Shown here: positions 11,383-22,219 of the stretch, in pieces
Numbering within the stretch: position 1 is the first letter of the stretch
Layout: each line of letters begins with the position of its first letter
NCBI GenBank assembly: GCA_009363875.1
Contig: CM018685.1
Location: 52,711,087 to 52,775,086, forward strand
DNA from: Mikania micrantha
Lineage: Eukaryota > Streptophyta > Magnoliopsida > Asterales > Asteraceae
DNA length: 64,000 nucleotides
Direction of reading: 5' to 3'
The notes under the pieces: generated by a model
The model's input: only the letters and a program-made list of their open reading frames with translations
Database searches by the model: none
Told to the model about the DNA's origin: nothing
Made by a program: the position numbers and the translations under genes

Positions 11383-12387
11383 GCAACAACCTAACATTTA
11401 ATATTAGTATTAAAAATGATAAATATATATGTATTTATTGTTAGATAATACATTTATGTTGTGATTTGTATTGGTGAGTGTATTTATTACTTTTATGACT
11501 TTTGTAAAAATGAATCCAAGTTGAAGATACGGTTGTTTCAATTTAACGACCAAATTGAAGCCCCACCATCACATGCCATCGAGATTTCAACTGTTTTTTT
11601 TTTCTTTTCATTAATTAAAATTATTAAAGAATAAGGGCCTCTTTCTTCTTTGAGAATATATAATTTTTAACTACATAACTTTGTGAATTGTGTAAATACT
11701 TGTGTGGGTAGTGCATGAAATGAAAGACTATTATATGTAGTGAAGGAGGTCAAAGAGAGAGAGTTAAATTAAAAAGCTATCTTATTTATCAAATTTAAAG
11801 CAAATGTGTGTGTTTTTCTTATAATTTTTCCACTTAAATTAACTGGGTATTTGTTATATATAGACACACATACATAAATAAATATAATAAATATTTGGAT
11901 TTTATCATATGAAACTTGATTTTATAACTCTATCTGAATCATCTATTTGAATATTAAAAATAAATATGTTGTCTACATTAAATCACATATGTTTATCCAA
12001 ATTTCATTTTTAAGTTAACCTGAATATGTGACATATATTTATTTTTAAGATTCTAAATGAATATGAATCATAAAACTCATTAAATATAAATATGTGGAGC
12101 ATATTAAACAACATTTGTTTATTTAACTTTAAATTTTTTTTATAAGCTAAGCATAATTGGGAAAACATGTTAAATATCTTAAAGTAATTAAATTAAGACG
12201 CTGAATATAAAATTCATTAAATAATTTTAGAAGTAATGAAACTTAAAAACTGTTTTTTTTATAGTTTCTTGTTTTTTTTGCTTATCTCGTATTTTCTGAT
12301 TTATGGATCATTAAGTGGTAAATGAAATCCACTCTAAATATTCAACATACTTGTTTTCAAGCTATTTTTCCTCTACAAAATAGGTTA
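11383..12387. other. AT-rich spacer, no gene seen
   Basis: Very AT-rich sequence with short homopolymer runs. No exon, terminal repeat or RNA gene recognised. Confidence 0.4.
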
Positions 12388-12411
12388 TATATATATATAT
12401 ATATATATATA
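12388..12411. repeat. (TA)n microsatellite
   Basis: About 12 TA units immediately left of the inverted-repeat element that starts at 12412. Confidence 0.9.
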
Positions 12412-13028
12412 GGACGGTTATAATACAAAGGAAATTAACGTGCTAAGCGTAGGAAGCCATAGGAACGCGCCATGTGTCATATGGGTAAAGGGCATAATCG
12501 TCCATATAATCACGTACCACATTATATGAAAATTACAGACCGTCATTTACCTTTCATATCAAAGGAAAAAACTGCATAATTACGGACCATGTAAATTACG
12601 TACCACGTTATATGAAAATTACAGATCGTCATTTACCTTTCATATCAAAGGAATAACTGCATAATTACGTACCAATAATCACGTACCAGGCATTAAAATC
12701 ACGTACCACGTAAAAAAAATGGAAAAAACCTATAACAATACTATACTCAAATTAAAGATAATAAAATTCTCTATTTTATGGTGTAATTTTTTTAAAAAAT
12801 AATTGAGCGTTTAAAAGTTATTTGATTTTCAAAAGAATGGTGGAACTTGATTCCTTAAAAAAAAGTCAACAAATGTAGCCAATTCATTTTTTGCCCTTTC
12901 AGCTCTATTCACGCAAGTTTTAAATAAGATGTGGGGACCACTAGATCTTAACCATTCATTTATTTGATCAAAGGCCTAGATTCCTTCCTACCTTCTTACA
13001 TTAAAAACCCTTTGTATTGGATCCAGCT

Positions 13029-13030
<2 letters not shown>
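12412..13030. mobile_element. Non-autonomous TIR element in a TA microsatellite
   Basis: A 619-bp element. The left end GGACGGTTATAATACAAAGG is matched by the complement of the right end, GGAGCTGGATCCAATACAAA(GG). It is bounded on both sides by TA arrays, so a TSD cannot be told from the array. The interior holds an 86-bp tandem duplication (units starting at 12512 and 12598, ACGTACCAC). It also shares a GGTGTAATTTTTTTAAAAAA segment with the MULE-type element at 33228-34524, which suggests one superfamily. Confidence 0.7.

Positions 13031-13116
<86 letters not shown>
13031..13116. repeat. (TA)43 microsatellite
   Basis: An uninterrupted TA array of about 86 bp separating two inverted-repeat elements. 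A further shorter TA array continues at 13508-13545. The predicted Ile/Tyr-repeat peptide across it is an artefact. Confidence 0.95.
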
Positions 13117-13119
<3 letters not shown>

Positions 13120-13507
13120 GATGGTTCCATTGTTAACTCTCTCTTATAGCGTTAACCCGTTAACCCTGGCATTTTTTGTCCGAATATTTGTTTTTTTGTC
13201 ATGGTTTTTATTATACATAAATAGGGGGATTTCTTTTTTGTGTTTTTGCTAATGCATCACCGTTTAGAAATTAAATCAAAGTGTAAGTAACTGTAAGTTT
13301 CTTACACTTACTTACATCAGATAGTGTAACTTAAACTTACAATTGATTTAATTTCTAAACGGTGACGAATTAACAAAAACACAAAAAAGAAACCCCATAT
13401 TTATGTATAATAAAAACCATGACAATAAAAAAACAAAGATTCGGACAAAAAATGCCAGGGTTAACGGGTTAACGCTATAAGGGAGGGTTAACATTTGATC
13501 CTCTCCC
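13117..13507. mobile_element. Fold-back MITE in a TA microsatellite (Micron-like)
   Basis: A 391-bp near-palindrome. The left arm GGGGATGGTTCCATTGTTAAC is matched by the complement of the right arm, GGGAGAGGATCAAATGTTAAC. Pairing continues nearly perfectly through TAGCGTTAACCCGTTAACCC, TTTTTTGTCCGAAT, TTTATTATACATAAATA and CACCGTTTAGAAATTAAAT to a small centre near 13285-13330. TA arrays flank both ends, as in Micron-type MITEs known from rice that occupy TA microsatellites. Confidence 0.85.
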
Positions 13508-13545
<38 letters not shown>

Positions 13546-13812
13546 AATATAAAACATATATAAAAGAAAACAGGTACGTTTCGTTATAAACCTCCATCTT
13601 GCTTGTTATAAGACGAGTGAATTTACAATCGATTATATGCTTTGCTTGTGCGTCATGTTTCGGTGATAGTAATTAATATCACGTATCATGCTTTTTTAGA
13701 CATCATTATTTTAATATTGCCTTTTGTTTGAGTGATATCAACAAATAATTTCATTTATAAAAGTTTTAGTTGCTTTTACTCTGGTCGACCTGCTTTCTTT
13801 ATTTACTAGAAT

Positions 13813-13980
13813 TAGAGGTGTTCACTATTCGGTTTTAAACCATGAAACCGTCTAAACCGGCCATCGGCTCGGTTTAGTGGTCGGTTTTTTTCTAAACATT
13901 TGGTCGTTCAGCTTTAAATGTTGAAAACCGTAATAAACGGTTTTGTTTACGGTTTTCATCAAAAACCGAACCGGACCCTA
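13813..13980. repeat. hAT-like fragment rich in AACCG/CGGTT
   Basis: Starts with TAGAGGTGTTCA, the terminal signature seen at 5840 and 41825, followed by many CGGTTT/AAACCG units. No matching right terminus was found, so it is probably a truncated copy. Confidence 0.5.
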
Positions 13981-15593
13981 TATGTGTGAATATACATGTC
14001 TACTTGATAGTTTTGTTTTTGATTTTGTTTTTTGTTTGAAACAAGGAGATGAGGTCAATTTAATATAATCACTTTCATCACATAGCAAACTAGTGATACA
14101 AGCATACTAGTTTACTATACAATGATAGTGGTTAAATTAAATATATTTATAAAAGACATAATATTTTAACTGAATATTAAGTGTCCTCTTCAAAATGCCA
14201 TATAGTTTTATTGTATAATATGGATTAATATATACATATGCATTATTTTATTAAAAAAATGGTATATCATATTAATTGATTTCCTTAAATTTTCCAGGTA
14301 AAAATTGTGGGGAAATTTTTTACTCACATAAACTAAACATCCCTTCATGCCCATTGATGCATGAAATTTACTTAAGATATTGCATAATATTAACAACTAC
14401 TTATAAATAAATATAAAAATAATGATCACAGCCGATATTGTGCCGTATTATTTTCATTTACTAAGAAAAACATGTAATTTGACCCACAGATTTTATTGAA
14501 TATTTGGTGCCGCCATTGAAAATTTCATATAAAAGGGCGACAAGATTTTAATGAAAAAAATGAAAATTTAAGTAAAAGTGTATATGATATGAGAGATGAC
14601 CGAATCTATCTTTTATTTGTATATTTGTAAAATAAGTTATAAACCTATGTATTACACATGTTTACGAATTTATCGATCTTCTATGACATGTTTACGAAAT
14701 TATCGATCTTATATGTAATATGATATGATATATGAAATTAAATAGATTCATCTAGATGTACATTTGGACTTGCAAAAACCTTTTTAAAATTTGGAAACTT
14801 GAAAACATTTTTCCAAAAAATTTATGTATAATAAATTAAATATATATTTATCTTCAACCTTTATCCCTACAACAAACTAATTGCTTCTTTGCAAAACTAT
14901 AGAATCCTAAAAAAATATGGTTATTTTTTATTTACTCGAGTGGTAGTATTAATTTACACTTGTAAATTTATATCTTACATATTGGATGTGACATTTAAAT
15001 TTTTAAATTTTCTTTATTTAAATATAATATTGTTTTTGAATAACTAGTAGTATATTATGTTTCATATAATTTTAGGTACATCATATTGATATGTTTATTT
15101 TTTATATAAATTTTAATATGAATTTCATTAAACACTAAATATTTAAAATATTTAAAAACCAAATTATAAAATATAAAATTTTCAAAAAAACATTTTTCAA
15201 AAAGAAATGTTTAATCAAACAAATTTGAAAAAGTTAGTATCTAAAGAAATAATGCTAATGTTTTATTATTTAAAATATTTAATTAATAATAAACTTTAAG
15301 CATATCTTATATTAAAAAAATAGTCTTATAAATAATTTTCATTGATATTATTTATTATATTTTTCTATTCAATACGTGTAATATACAAGGTGCTAACCAA
15401 ATTTACATTATAAAACAGATAAATTCTTAAACGTACACTACTAGAAAACACTCAGGTGTCCTAACGAATTTTTCAACAGCATACTAACAAAATTTTTTTT
15501 TGCAATATAGTGATGATTTTTCTAATAAAATAAATAATAAAAATATAACACTAAAATTTTTAACATTTTTCTAATAACTGCTTTTTTAACCAA
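13981..15593. other. AT-rich spacer, no gene seen
   Basis: Long AT-rich stretch with short local repeats (for example a duplicated TTTACGAAnTTATCGATCTT at about 14661-14711). No coding exon, tRNA or complete transposon could be supported. Confidence 0.4.
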
Positions 15594-15606
15594 TGAGGCA
15601 TTGCCT

Positions 15607-15809
15607 CAATGGTACCCCAAGATTCTTTCAAATGGAAGGTATTGGGTTCAAATCTCTCCCGTAGCGAAAAAGGAATCTGGAGGTTTTCACAGTGGAGTTT
15701 CCTCCTGGGGTGGTTGTGGTGGCTCATGGGAGGTCCAGGTAACTAGACATTAGTGACATGGCCTGGAAACAGTGGGTTCACACGATTGAGACCTTAGGCG
15801 TTAAAAAAA
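15607..15809 (+). mobile_element. tRNA-derived SINE with interrupted tail
   Basis: Head with GCATTGCCTCAATGGTA in the A-box position, B-box TGGGTTCAAATCTC, a GTTTCCTCCTGGGGTGG body and an A-run tail starting at 15803. The fold-back MITE at 15810 lies inside the A-rich tail. The probable 13-bp TSD is TTTTAACCAATGA (15594-15606) and TTTTAACAAATGA (16137-16149), so tail and TSD resume beyond the MITE. Confidence 0.7.
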
Positions 15810-16119
15810 AGAGTAAAATGTCATTTTCATCGCCATGGGTTGACAATTTTTGTCATTTTAGTCCAATAGTTTAAATTTTGTCATTTTGGTCATTATGGTT
15901 TCATTTTATTGTAATTTTCGTCCCTGTGGTTTATTAACTTTTGTTATTTTTATCCAAAAGTTGAAATTTAATTGGACTAAAATGACAATAAAATGGAAAC
16001 CATAATGACCAAATTTGCAACAAAATAAAACCATAATGACCAATATTGCAAAATTTAAACTATTGGACTAAAATGACAAAAATTGCCAAAACATATGGAC
16101 TAAAATGACACTTTACTCT
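15810..16119. mobile_element. Fold-back MITE nested in a SINE tail
   Basis: Inverted halves. The left end AGAGTAAAATGTCATTTT matches the complement of the right end, AGAGTAAAGTGTCATTTTAG, and the arms continue through GACAATTTTTGTCATTTTAG, TCCAATAGTTTAAATTTTG and GGTCATTATGGTTTnATTTT. A-runs on both sides are consistent with insertion into the poly(A) tail of the SINE. Confidence 0.8.
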
Positions 16120-16149
16120 AAAAAAAATTAAAAAAATTTTAACAAATGA

Positions 16150-17447
16150 AATTTTAAAATTGTCTGAAACTTATCAGAAATTTGTTAAATTTTATGAGAA
16201 AGCAAAAGGAGAATATAATAGTGATGTAAGATGAGGTTACGTTTGTTGATTTTGTATTGAATGAATTTATCAACATCTTCTGCTAAATTCAATGATTAGA
16301 AGATTAGCCTACGAAATTATGTTGGATTAGACGAGTAATTGTCATAAATAAACTGGCCTACCATGTTACTTGCACATGCAACTTCCTCATACTATGGCCG
16401 TATATCCGAGATAAATGTAATCTTTTTGTCTCCTAATTTTATTTATTTTGGACGTATTTAATTATCTCTTAATTATAAATTAGTTTAATGTTGATAGTTT
16501 TATATAGAAGTTTCAATTTGGTTAGGTTATGCGCTGGTGATTACAAGTTAATAGTTAAGAAATTTTAACCTAAACGATTCACACATTTAAAAAGACGTTA
16601 GTATCCTGCTGTCAGACTAACAACATTCGATTTCTCCAACCATGACGCTATACAACCCGTTATTATTCCTATAAGCTATTGTTATCTAATTCTTATTAAT
16701 TTATAGTTATAACAACCAATTGTTTTGTCTTTTCATGAAGAGGGAAGAGTTGCAAAGGTTTATTAAAATGGTTGAATCCTTATATAAAGGAGTTATTTTC
16801 TATGTTATGGGTTAATCCTTTCATACTAATTTCATAGTGATTAGGAACTTTGCCTTGTTTGATTAAAGATTTTGCATAAATACAAAATACTTTTAACCGA
16901 AAAGAGATTATAATTGATTAAAAAGTTATTAAGACAATACATAATTCATAACACAATATAACTCGTGAAAAACATGTTGACAAGTCAAAATAGGCTTGTT
17001 GGTTGTAATGAGTTGTAAACTAGAGTAAAATTCAATGATTCAAGAAAATCTTGAATGATTTATAAAAAATATACAAGAATTCAAGATGTAAAAAATTAGG
17101 GCAAAGTAATTATTTTGGTTACTACATGGTTTATCGGAAGAGCAAGAACTGATAGAATTTTCATCAATTTCAAAAAGACCCTGAAAAACATTATTAAAGA
17201 GATCAAGTTGAATTCATTAGTTTGGATTAAGACAAAATACAATAATTTAGAATGAAAAGATCCGTGTTTTTTTTTTGTTTGTAAACTTTGCAATCATTGG
17301 ATGCTGCCTAACACATTGTTAGAATGGTGGCATACATATAAATAACCTTGCCGCTAAAAAACGTATTTTGAATGGCAATTAGGTAATTAATGATGATTAA
17401 TAATAAACCATTTTGCCCCTTCAAATAGTAGCTAATAACCAAAACCT
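16150..17447. other. AT-rich spacer, no gene seen
   Basis: No exon, RNA gene or bounded transposon recognised. Confidence 0.4.
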
Positions 17448-17450
17448 TTA

Positions 17451-18132
17451 GGTAGCGTTTAGTATGTATGAATGAATGGTGGAATAGAATGCGTCATTAC
17501 GTTGGAATGAAAAGAAACGTGTTTGGTTACTACATAGGAATGGAATGCACCATGTCCAAAACCATTACCCGACCCATGTCCAAAACCATTACCCGACCCA
17601 TGTCCAAAACCATGACCCGACCCTTGACCTGATTCATGATCCGAACCATAATTCGAACCATGTGGGAACCATGACCTGAATCATGAGCCGATCCATGACT
17701 CAAACAACTACCCGACCCTTGACTCAAACAATGGCTCAACCCATGATCCAAACCATGACCCGTCACATGACCCGACCCATGAATTAAACCACAACCCTAT
17801 CCATAAACAAACCTATAACACAATCCATGAAATGCCTCATGATCGAACCATAAGCTAAACAATAACCGACCAATGATCCAACCATGACTCGGCCCATGAC
17901 CCACGACCCGACCCGACCCGACCCATGATTCAAACAATGATTAAAACTATGACTCGACTCATAATTTGTATTCCATTCTTTTATCTTCTCATGTCTATCA
18001 AACAACAAAAAGTAATAAATCATTTCATTACCATATGTAACTAAACATAACAATGGAATGGTAATGATCCATTTCTTTCCCACATCCATTCCATTCCCCC
18101 GTCCATTCCATTCATTCATACCAAACAAACCC
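17451..18132. mobile_element. Tourist-like (PIF/Harbinger) MITE carrying a minisatellite
   Basis: Terminal inverted repeats GGTAGCGTTTAGTATGTATG and, as complement of the right end, GGGTTTGTTTGGTATGAATG. A TTA trinucleotide sits on both sides (17448-17450, 18133-18135), the TSD typical of PIF/Harbinger. The middle (about 17548-17960) is a degenerate tandem array of CCATGACCCGACC-like units. The Gly/His/Ser-rich open frames across it are by-products of the array. Confidence 0.72.
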
Positions 18133-18135
18133 TTA

Positions 18136-18870
18136 TAGCTTGATGAATCTTAACTTATTTAATGAAGGATATTAAATCTGAGTCTCACACCTAGCTAGCA
18201 AAAATGCTCTTAAGTTTAATGAGAAGATTTTCCCAAATTTTGAGTTTCCTCCGAAATGACAAGGGTTCAGTCACACACTCACACTTGATTCTTTAATTTG
18301 AGATGAACAGTACACCAAATCATTTGCTAAATCATTTGATAACATACGTTTTGAACTCTCCCTTTTCTGCTACAAAAGAACACTAAAAAATAGATAAATA
18401 AAATCATCAATTCCCTCACTTGGCATACCAAAATCCTTGCACTACTCACGAATTCATCTAGTTTATCACATTTTTGGGCATGGTCAAGTTAAGTTATACA
18501 CACATTTTATTGTATTTTGAACTTTAATTTTGAGCTCGGTTCAATACAAGCTTTTAACAACCGAATTTATTTGAATATCTACCTTTTATACTTGGGACAT
18601 GCTCTTAAGATATTCTTTTCATCTGTGCCATAGATTGTGTGATACGTGAATCAAATTTGAGTATGTTAATCAACATTTGCATAACACCTAATTGTTGCAT
18701 TATTATTAGTTACGGAAATTGAACATATTAAAAGGGGACGGTCGGCCCTCCCGGCCTCTAGTATCCTTCGTCCTTGATTATTATAAGACCTATATATATA
18801 AAATAAATAAATAAACGTTGTTACATAGTTATGAAGTTGGATCTCTATGGCAATAAATGATTTTTTTTAT
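18136..18870. other. Spacer, no gene seen
   Basis: AT-rich, without a supportable gene. A short GC-rich patch (18735-18765, GGTCGGCCCTCCCGGCC) may be the edge of an undelimited transposon. Confidence 0.35.
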
Positions 18871-18878
18871 GATATAAT

Positions 18879-19057
18879 CAAGGGCGAAGCATAATAGGGG
18901 ATCCCCCTCTTTTTTCGTCCGTGGTGTTAATTTTTCTGCCGAAATGTTATTTTTAGTTAAAAATCACGGTTTCGCCCCTCTCGCTTCAAAAAATTAACAT
19001 GTATTCTAGGTTTCAAAATTTTCCGCCCCCCCTCACTTTGCCCAAGCTCCGCAACTG
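18879..19057. mobile_element. hAT-type MITE, 179 bp
   Basis: Begins CAAGGGCGAAGC and ends GCTCCGCAACTG (complement CAGTTGCGGAGC). It is flanked by a perfect 8-bp TSD, GATATAAT, at 18871-18878 and 19058-19065. The interior has the C-rich GTTTCGCCCCTC and CCGCCCCCCCTC patches common to this MITE type. Confidence 0.82.
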
Positions 19058-19065
19058 GATATAAT

Positions 19066-20526
19066 TATACAAATATAAAAACTTCAAGAAAAATGGTTGA
19101 TTAAAAGAAAAAAATTTCTTATATCACTGTTGAAAAAATTAAAGATAAAATGAAATATTGAACTTTAAAGGGAAAAAGCACCATCTGAATATAAAGTGAC
19201 CAGTTTCATTTAGTTTAATAGAAATTATAAGGATAATATTAAAGTGAAGTTCAAGAAAATGAGGTTGTTATACATTGTTGGGGGAAACAAGAAGAGTAGC
19301 CATCAAAGGTAGTTATTAACAACACCTTTGTTTGATATTAGCCACTAACCAAAGACACAAACAGCCCCCACATGACCTTTCAATGAAAGTGCAATCTTCA
19401 CATCAGTGTTGGGGTGCCATGTGCATTTAAGGGTCTTGTTGGTTCACCCTCCCTAGGGACCATGTCTTATACAAAAGTAACATAGGCATTTTGGGCAAAC
19501 TTGTAGCCACATAGGTCTGAATTTAAACTTTATTTTTAATATGTGTGAAGTGTTCAGAGGCATTTAGGTCGTAAATCTGAGCCAAGAGCATCATGTATGC
19601 AAGACGCATGTTTGTAGATGCACGCATAATGTGTGTTGTGGTGTTGAGAGCGCATCGTTGCACTTAATGTGATGTGATTCATTGATGTGTGCTTGATGCG
19701 ACAATGTAATGTGATATGTGGTCTCGCGCACCATGCACTGGGGTGACACAGTGATGAGATTAAAGAAGATTTTGAAGTTTTTGATGGTGAGGGATATGAT
19801 GATACAACGATTATTGATAGAGAGTAGGGACTATTTCTTGTAATAATATTTGTATGTTTTTAAGTATATTTAATTTTTAATTTGATTTTATGTTTAAATA
19901 TGTTTTATAAGCGTGGTACAAATATGTTTTTATGTTTGAATATTAATGATGCTAAAGTAGAGGGTACACAAGCAATAACGATAGAAAACACAATATACTA
20001 ACAAAGATACAGGTAAAATGATTAAACAATTAATTGATGAAGTTTCATATAGATTCAAAGGTTTAACAAGTTTAATAAATAACGTAAATATGAAATTATA
20101 TAATTAATTTATGCTAATTATAATAATTATTCAATCTCATCCTTAAATATATTATCTATACTACGATATAATACATATTAGTAGGATAAAATAATAATTT
20201 GCTTAAATATCTTAAAATTAAGAGTTTTACAACTCTTATAGCATATGGTACAATTTTTTAATTTTAATCTAAAATTTTGTTTGTGTTTTCACTTTATTCC
20301 ACATTGGTAGATTTTAAAAATCTAAGTGAGATAAGGTGATTATAAAAGAAAACCCTTCAAAACAAATGAATCACTTCTTGAAATTTTGGTGCATTTGACC
20401 TTTTATGTTAGTAGTTAAAGTCACTTTTGGTTATTTACTAAGTTAAAAAAATTGTTTTTGTTATAGTTATGACTCATGAATGATCCATGCAAACCTTTAG
20501 AACATCCAACTTAAGTGTTGTGTTTT
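19066..20526. other. Spacer, possibly the body of a Helitron
   Basis: No coding exon seen. If the terminus at 20527-20554 is genuine, some of this stretch belongs to a non-autonomous Helitron whose 5' end I cannot place. Confidence 0.3.
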
Positions 20527-20554
20527 CCGCTGTAACACGCGGGTACTAGACTAG
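20527..20554 (+). mobile_element. Helitron 3' terminus
   Basis: CCGC-TGTAACAC-GCGG hairpin followed by GTACTAG ACTAG and then T. A short GC hairpin just before a CTRR end with a following T is the Helitron 3' signature. The end is either CTAG at 20546-20549 or at 20551-20554. Confidence 0.55.
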
Positions 20555-20555
20555 T

Positions 20556-22219
20556 AACATAATATAGATAAATAGTCATGTATACTTGATTTATTATTTT
20601 CTTTAATACCAAACTCCACGAATACTTTACATTCCTGCATGTTCATTGGATTTTGGGACGAAAACGCATTAGAAAACATTGAGCATTTAAAAACTAACAT
20701 GTATTGCTACACTACTTAAGACCAATTTATTTTTAATCACAATCTAACCTACATCTCTCTTTCTCTCCTTTACATGTAAGTTTTTCTTATCTATTAAATG
20801 ATTAATAATTTATTCATCCATTTGGTTGTTTTAACTTTTAACATAAATTGTGACCAAGTTGCTTATAGAAGCCACCTCAAGGTATTTAAAACCAAAGTTT
20901 TAAACATTTTCATAATATTTTTGTTCTCTTAACAGAAGTAGACCAACAACAATGAACAAGACATTCATTAAATAATATTCTTTTTTTTTTCACAAATATA
21001 TAAAAGGATTAATAACTTAACAATCATTTTTCATTCAAAACTCATTCAGATAAAATTAAATGATCTAGTTTCACCAGACATCTGTCTACCTAACAGTTGT
21101 CGCTTCTATTTAGTTGAGAAGCAAATACAAATAATTAAGTTTAAAAAAATGTTGGATCCTGCCACGAGATTATATAAACAAATGATTCTGAAGCAGCTGT
21201 GTTTCGAGTTGCTAATAAGGTGTTGGTATATGAACAAGTTTAAAGAAGGGTCATAATATTCATACACCACCCCATCATCTATACACCATACTCAGGTCAA
21301 ATCAATCACATTATATTCACATAACTTTTACTTATACATATTTTTTAAATATTAAAAAATTCAAAAAATATTATTATCCGTACACCGTTGTGTACAAGTA
21401 TCCCAACCCTTAAAGAATTTAGCAAAGCACACGTGGAAAAACAGTGTGGATCAAAATGAAGGGGCATTTTGATAAGATGAAGATTACCTCTGCCCTCTGG
21501 TGCTGGTATCAAGCCCCTGGAAACAGTCAAGTGTATCCAGTTGTAGTGTTTCAGAGAAAGCCTGTGAGCGGGCGGCTGCGATTCCGCAAGTAGAGGATGG
21601 TCATGGTTTGCCAAGTTGGACTAGTGGAGGAGCCACTAGGAGGAAGTGGTGGTGTGGTGGCTCTGGCTGTTGATGGTTTTGGAGGACGTTTGGTTCATTG
21701 CATGGAACATGATGCATTTCCAAATTACAAACATCAGTGCCTCATTTTGAATATCATCTTTTCTTCAAATTAGATAACTTCACTTTTGCATTGTTACAAT
21801 CAGCAGTGTTTCATTACAAACACAAATACATGGGAGAAAAATGATAATAAAAATATAGTTTTTTCATATAGTCAAAAATTGTTGAGACTTCCATTAGTAA
21901 GATTTATTTACAACAGACAAGATTATTTTCTTTGTAGCTTCATTTTCAACATTGTGGAAAACCTATAATCCAAAGGTTTCAAGATAATACCCTTCAAACA
22001 AATATTACCTCACAAAATCATATATTTTATATGAAAATTTTTCTACATATTTTTTGGAACCTGGATACAAATGTACAACGCCACATACCGAGTGACCCAT
22101 ATTACCATATACACCCCAAAGATTCAGCATTTTGTTTTGGGGTTTCAGAGGAAGTGACGAAGACAAATCACCTAATCACGTCTCCTGAGTTGGATGCTAA
22201 CTATGAAGCTATGTGGCGG
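20556..22219. other. Spacer; undetermined GC-richer patch
   Basis: Mostly AT-rich. The patch at about 21430-21700 is GC-richer and may be a gene relic, but neither strand gives a product I recognise. 22000-22219 probably contains the 3' UTR of the U-box gene transcribed leftwards. Confidence 0.3.

Noticed and set aside
12964..13149. Ile/Tyr repeat protein
   Set aside because: Translation of the (TA)43 microsatellite.
17530..18128. Gly/His/Ser-rich minus-strand ORFs
   Set aside because: Produced by the CATGACCCGACC minisatellite inside a Tourist-like MITE.
21345..21700. Possible gene relic in a GC-richer patch
   Set aside because: Neither strand gave a recognisable domain or coherent exon structure; left as undetermined.
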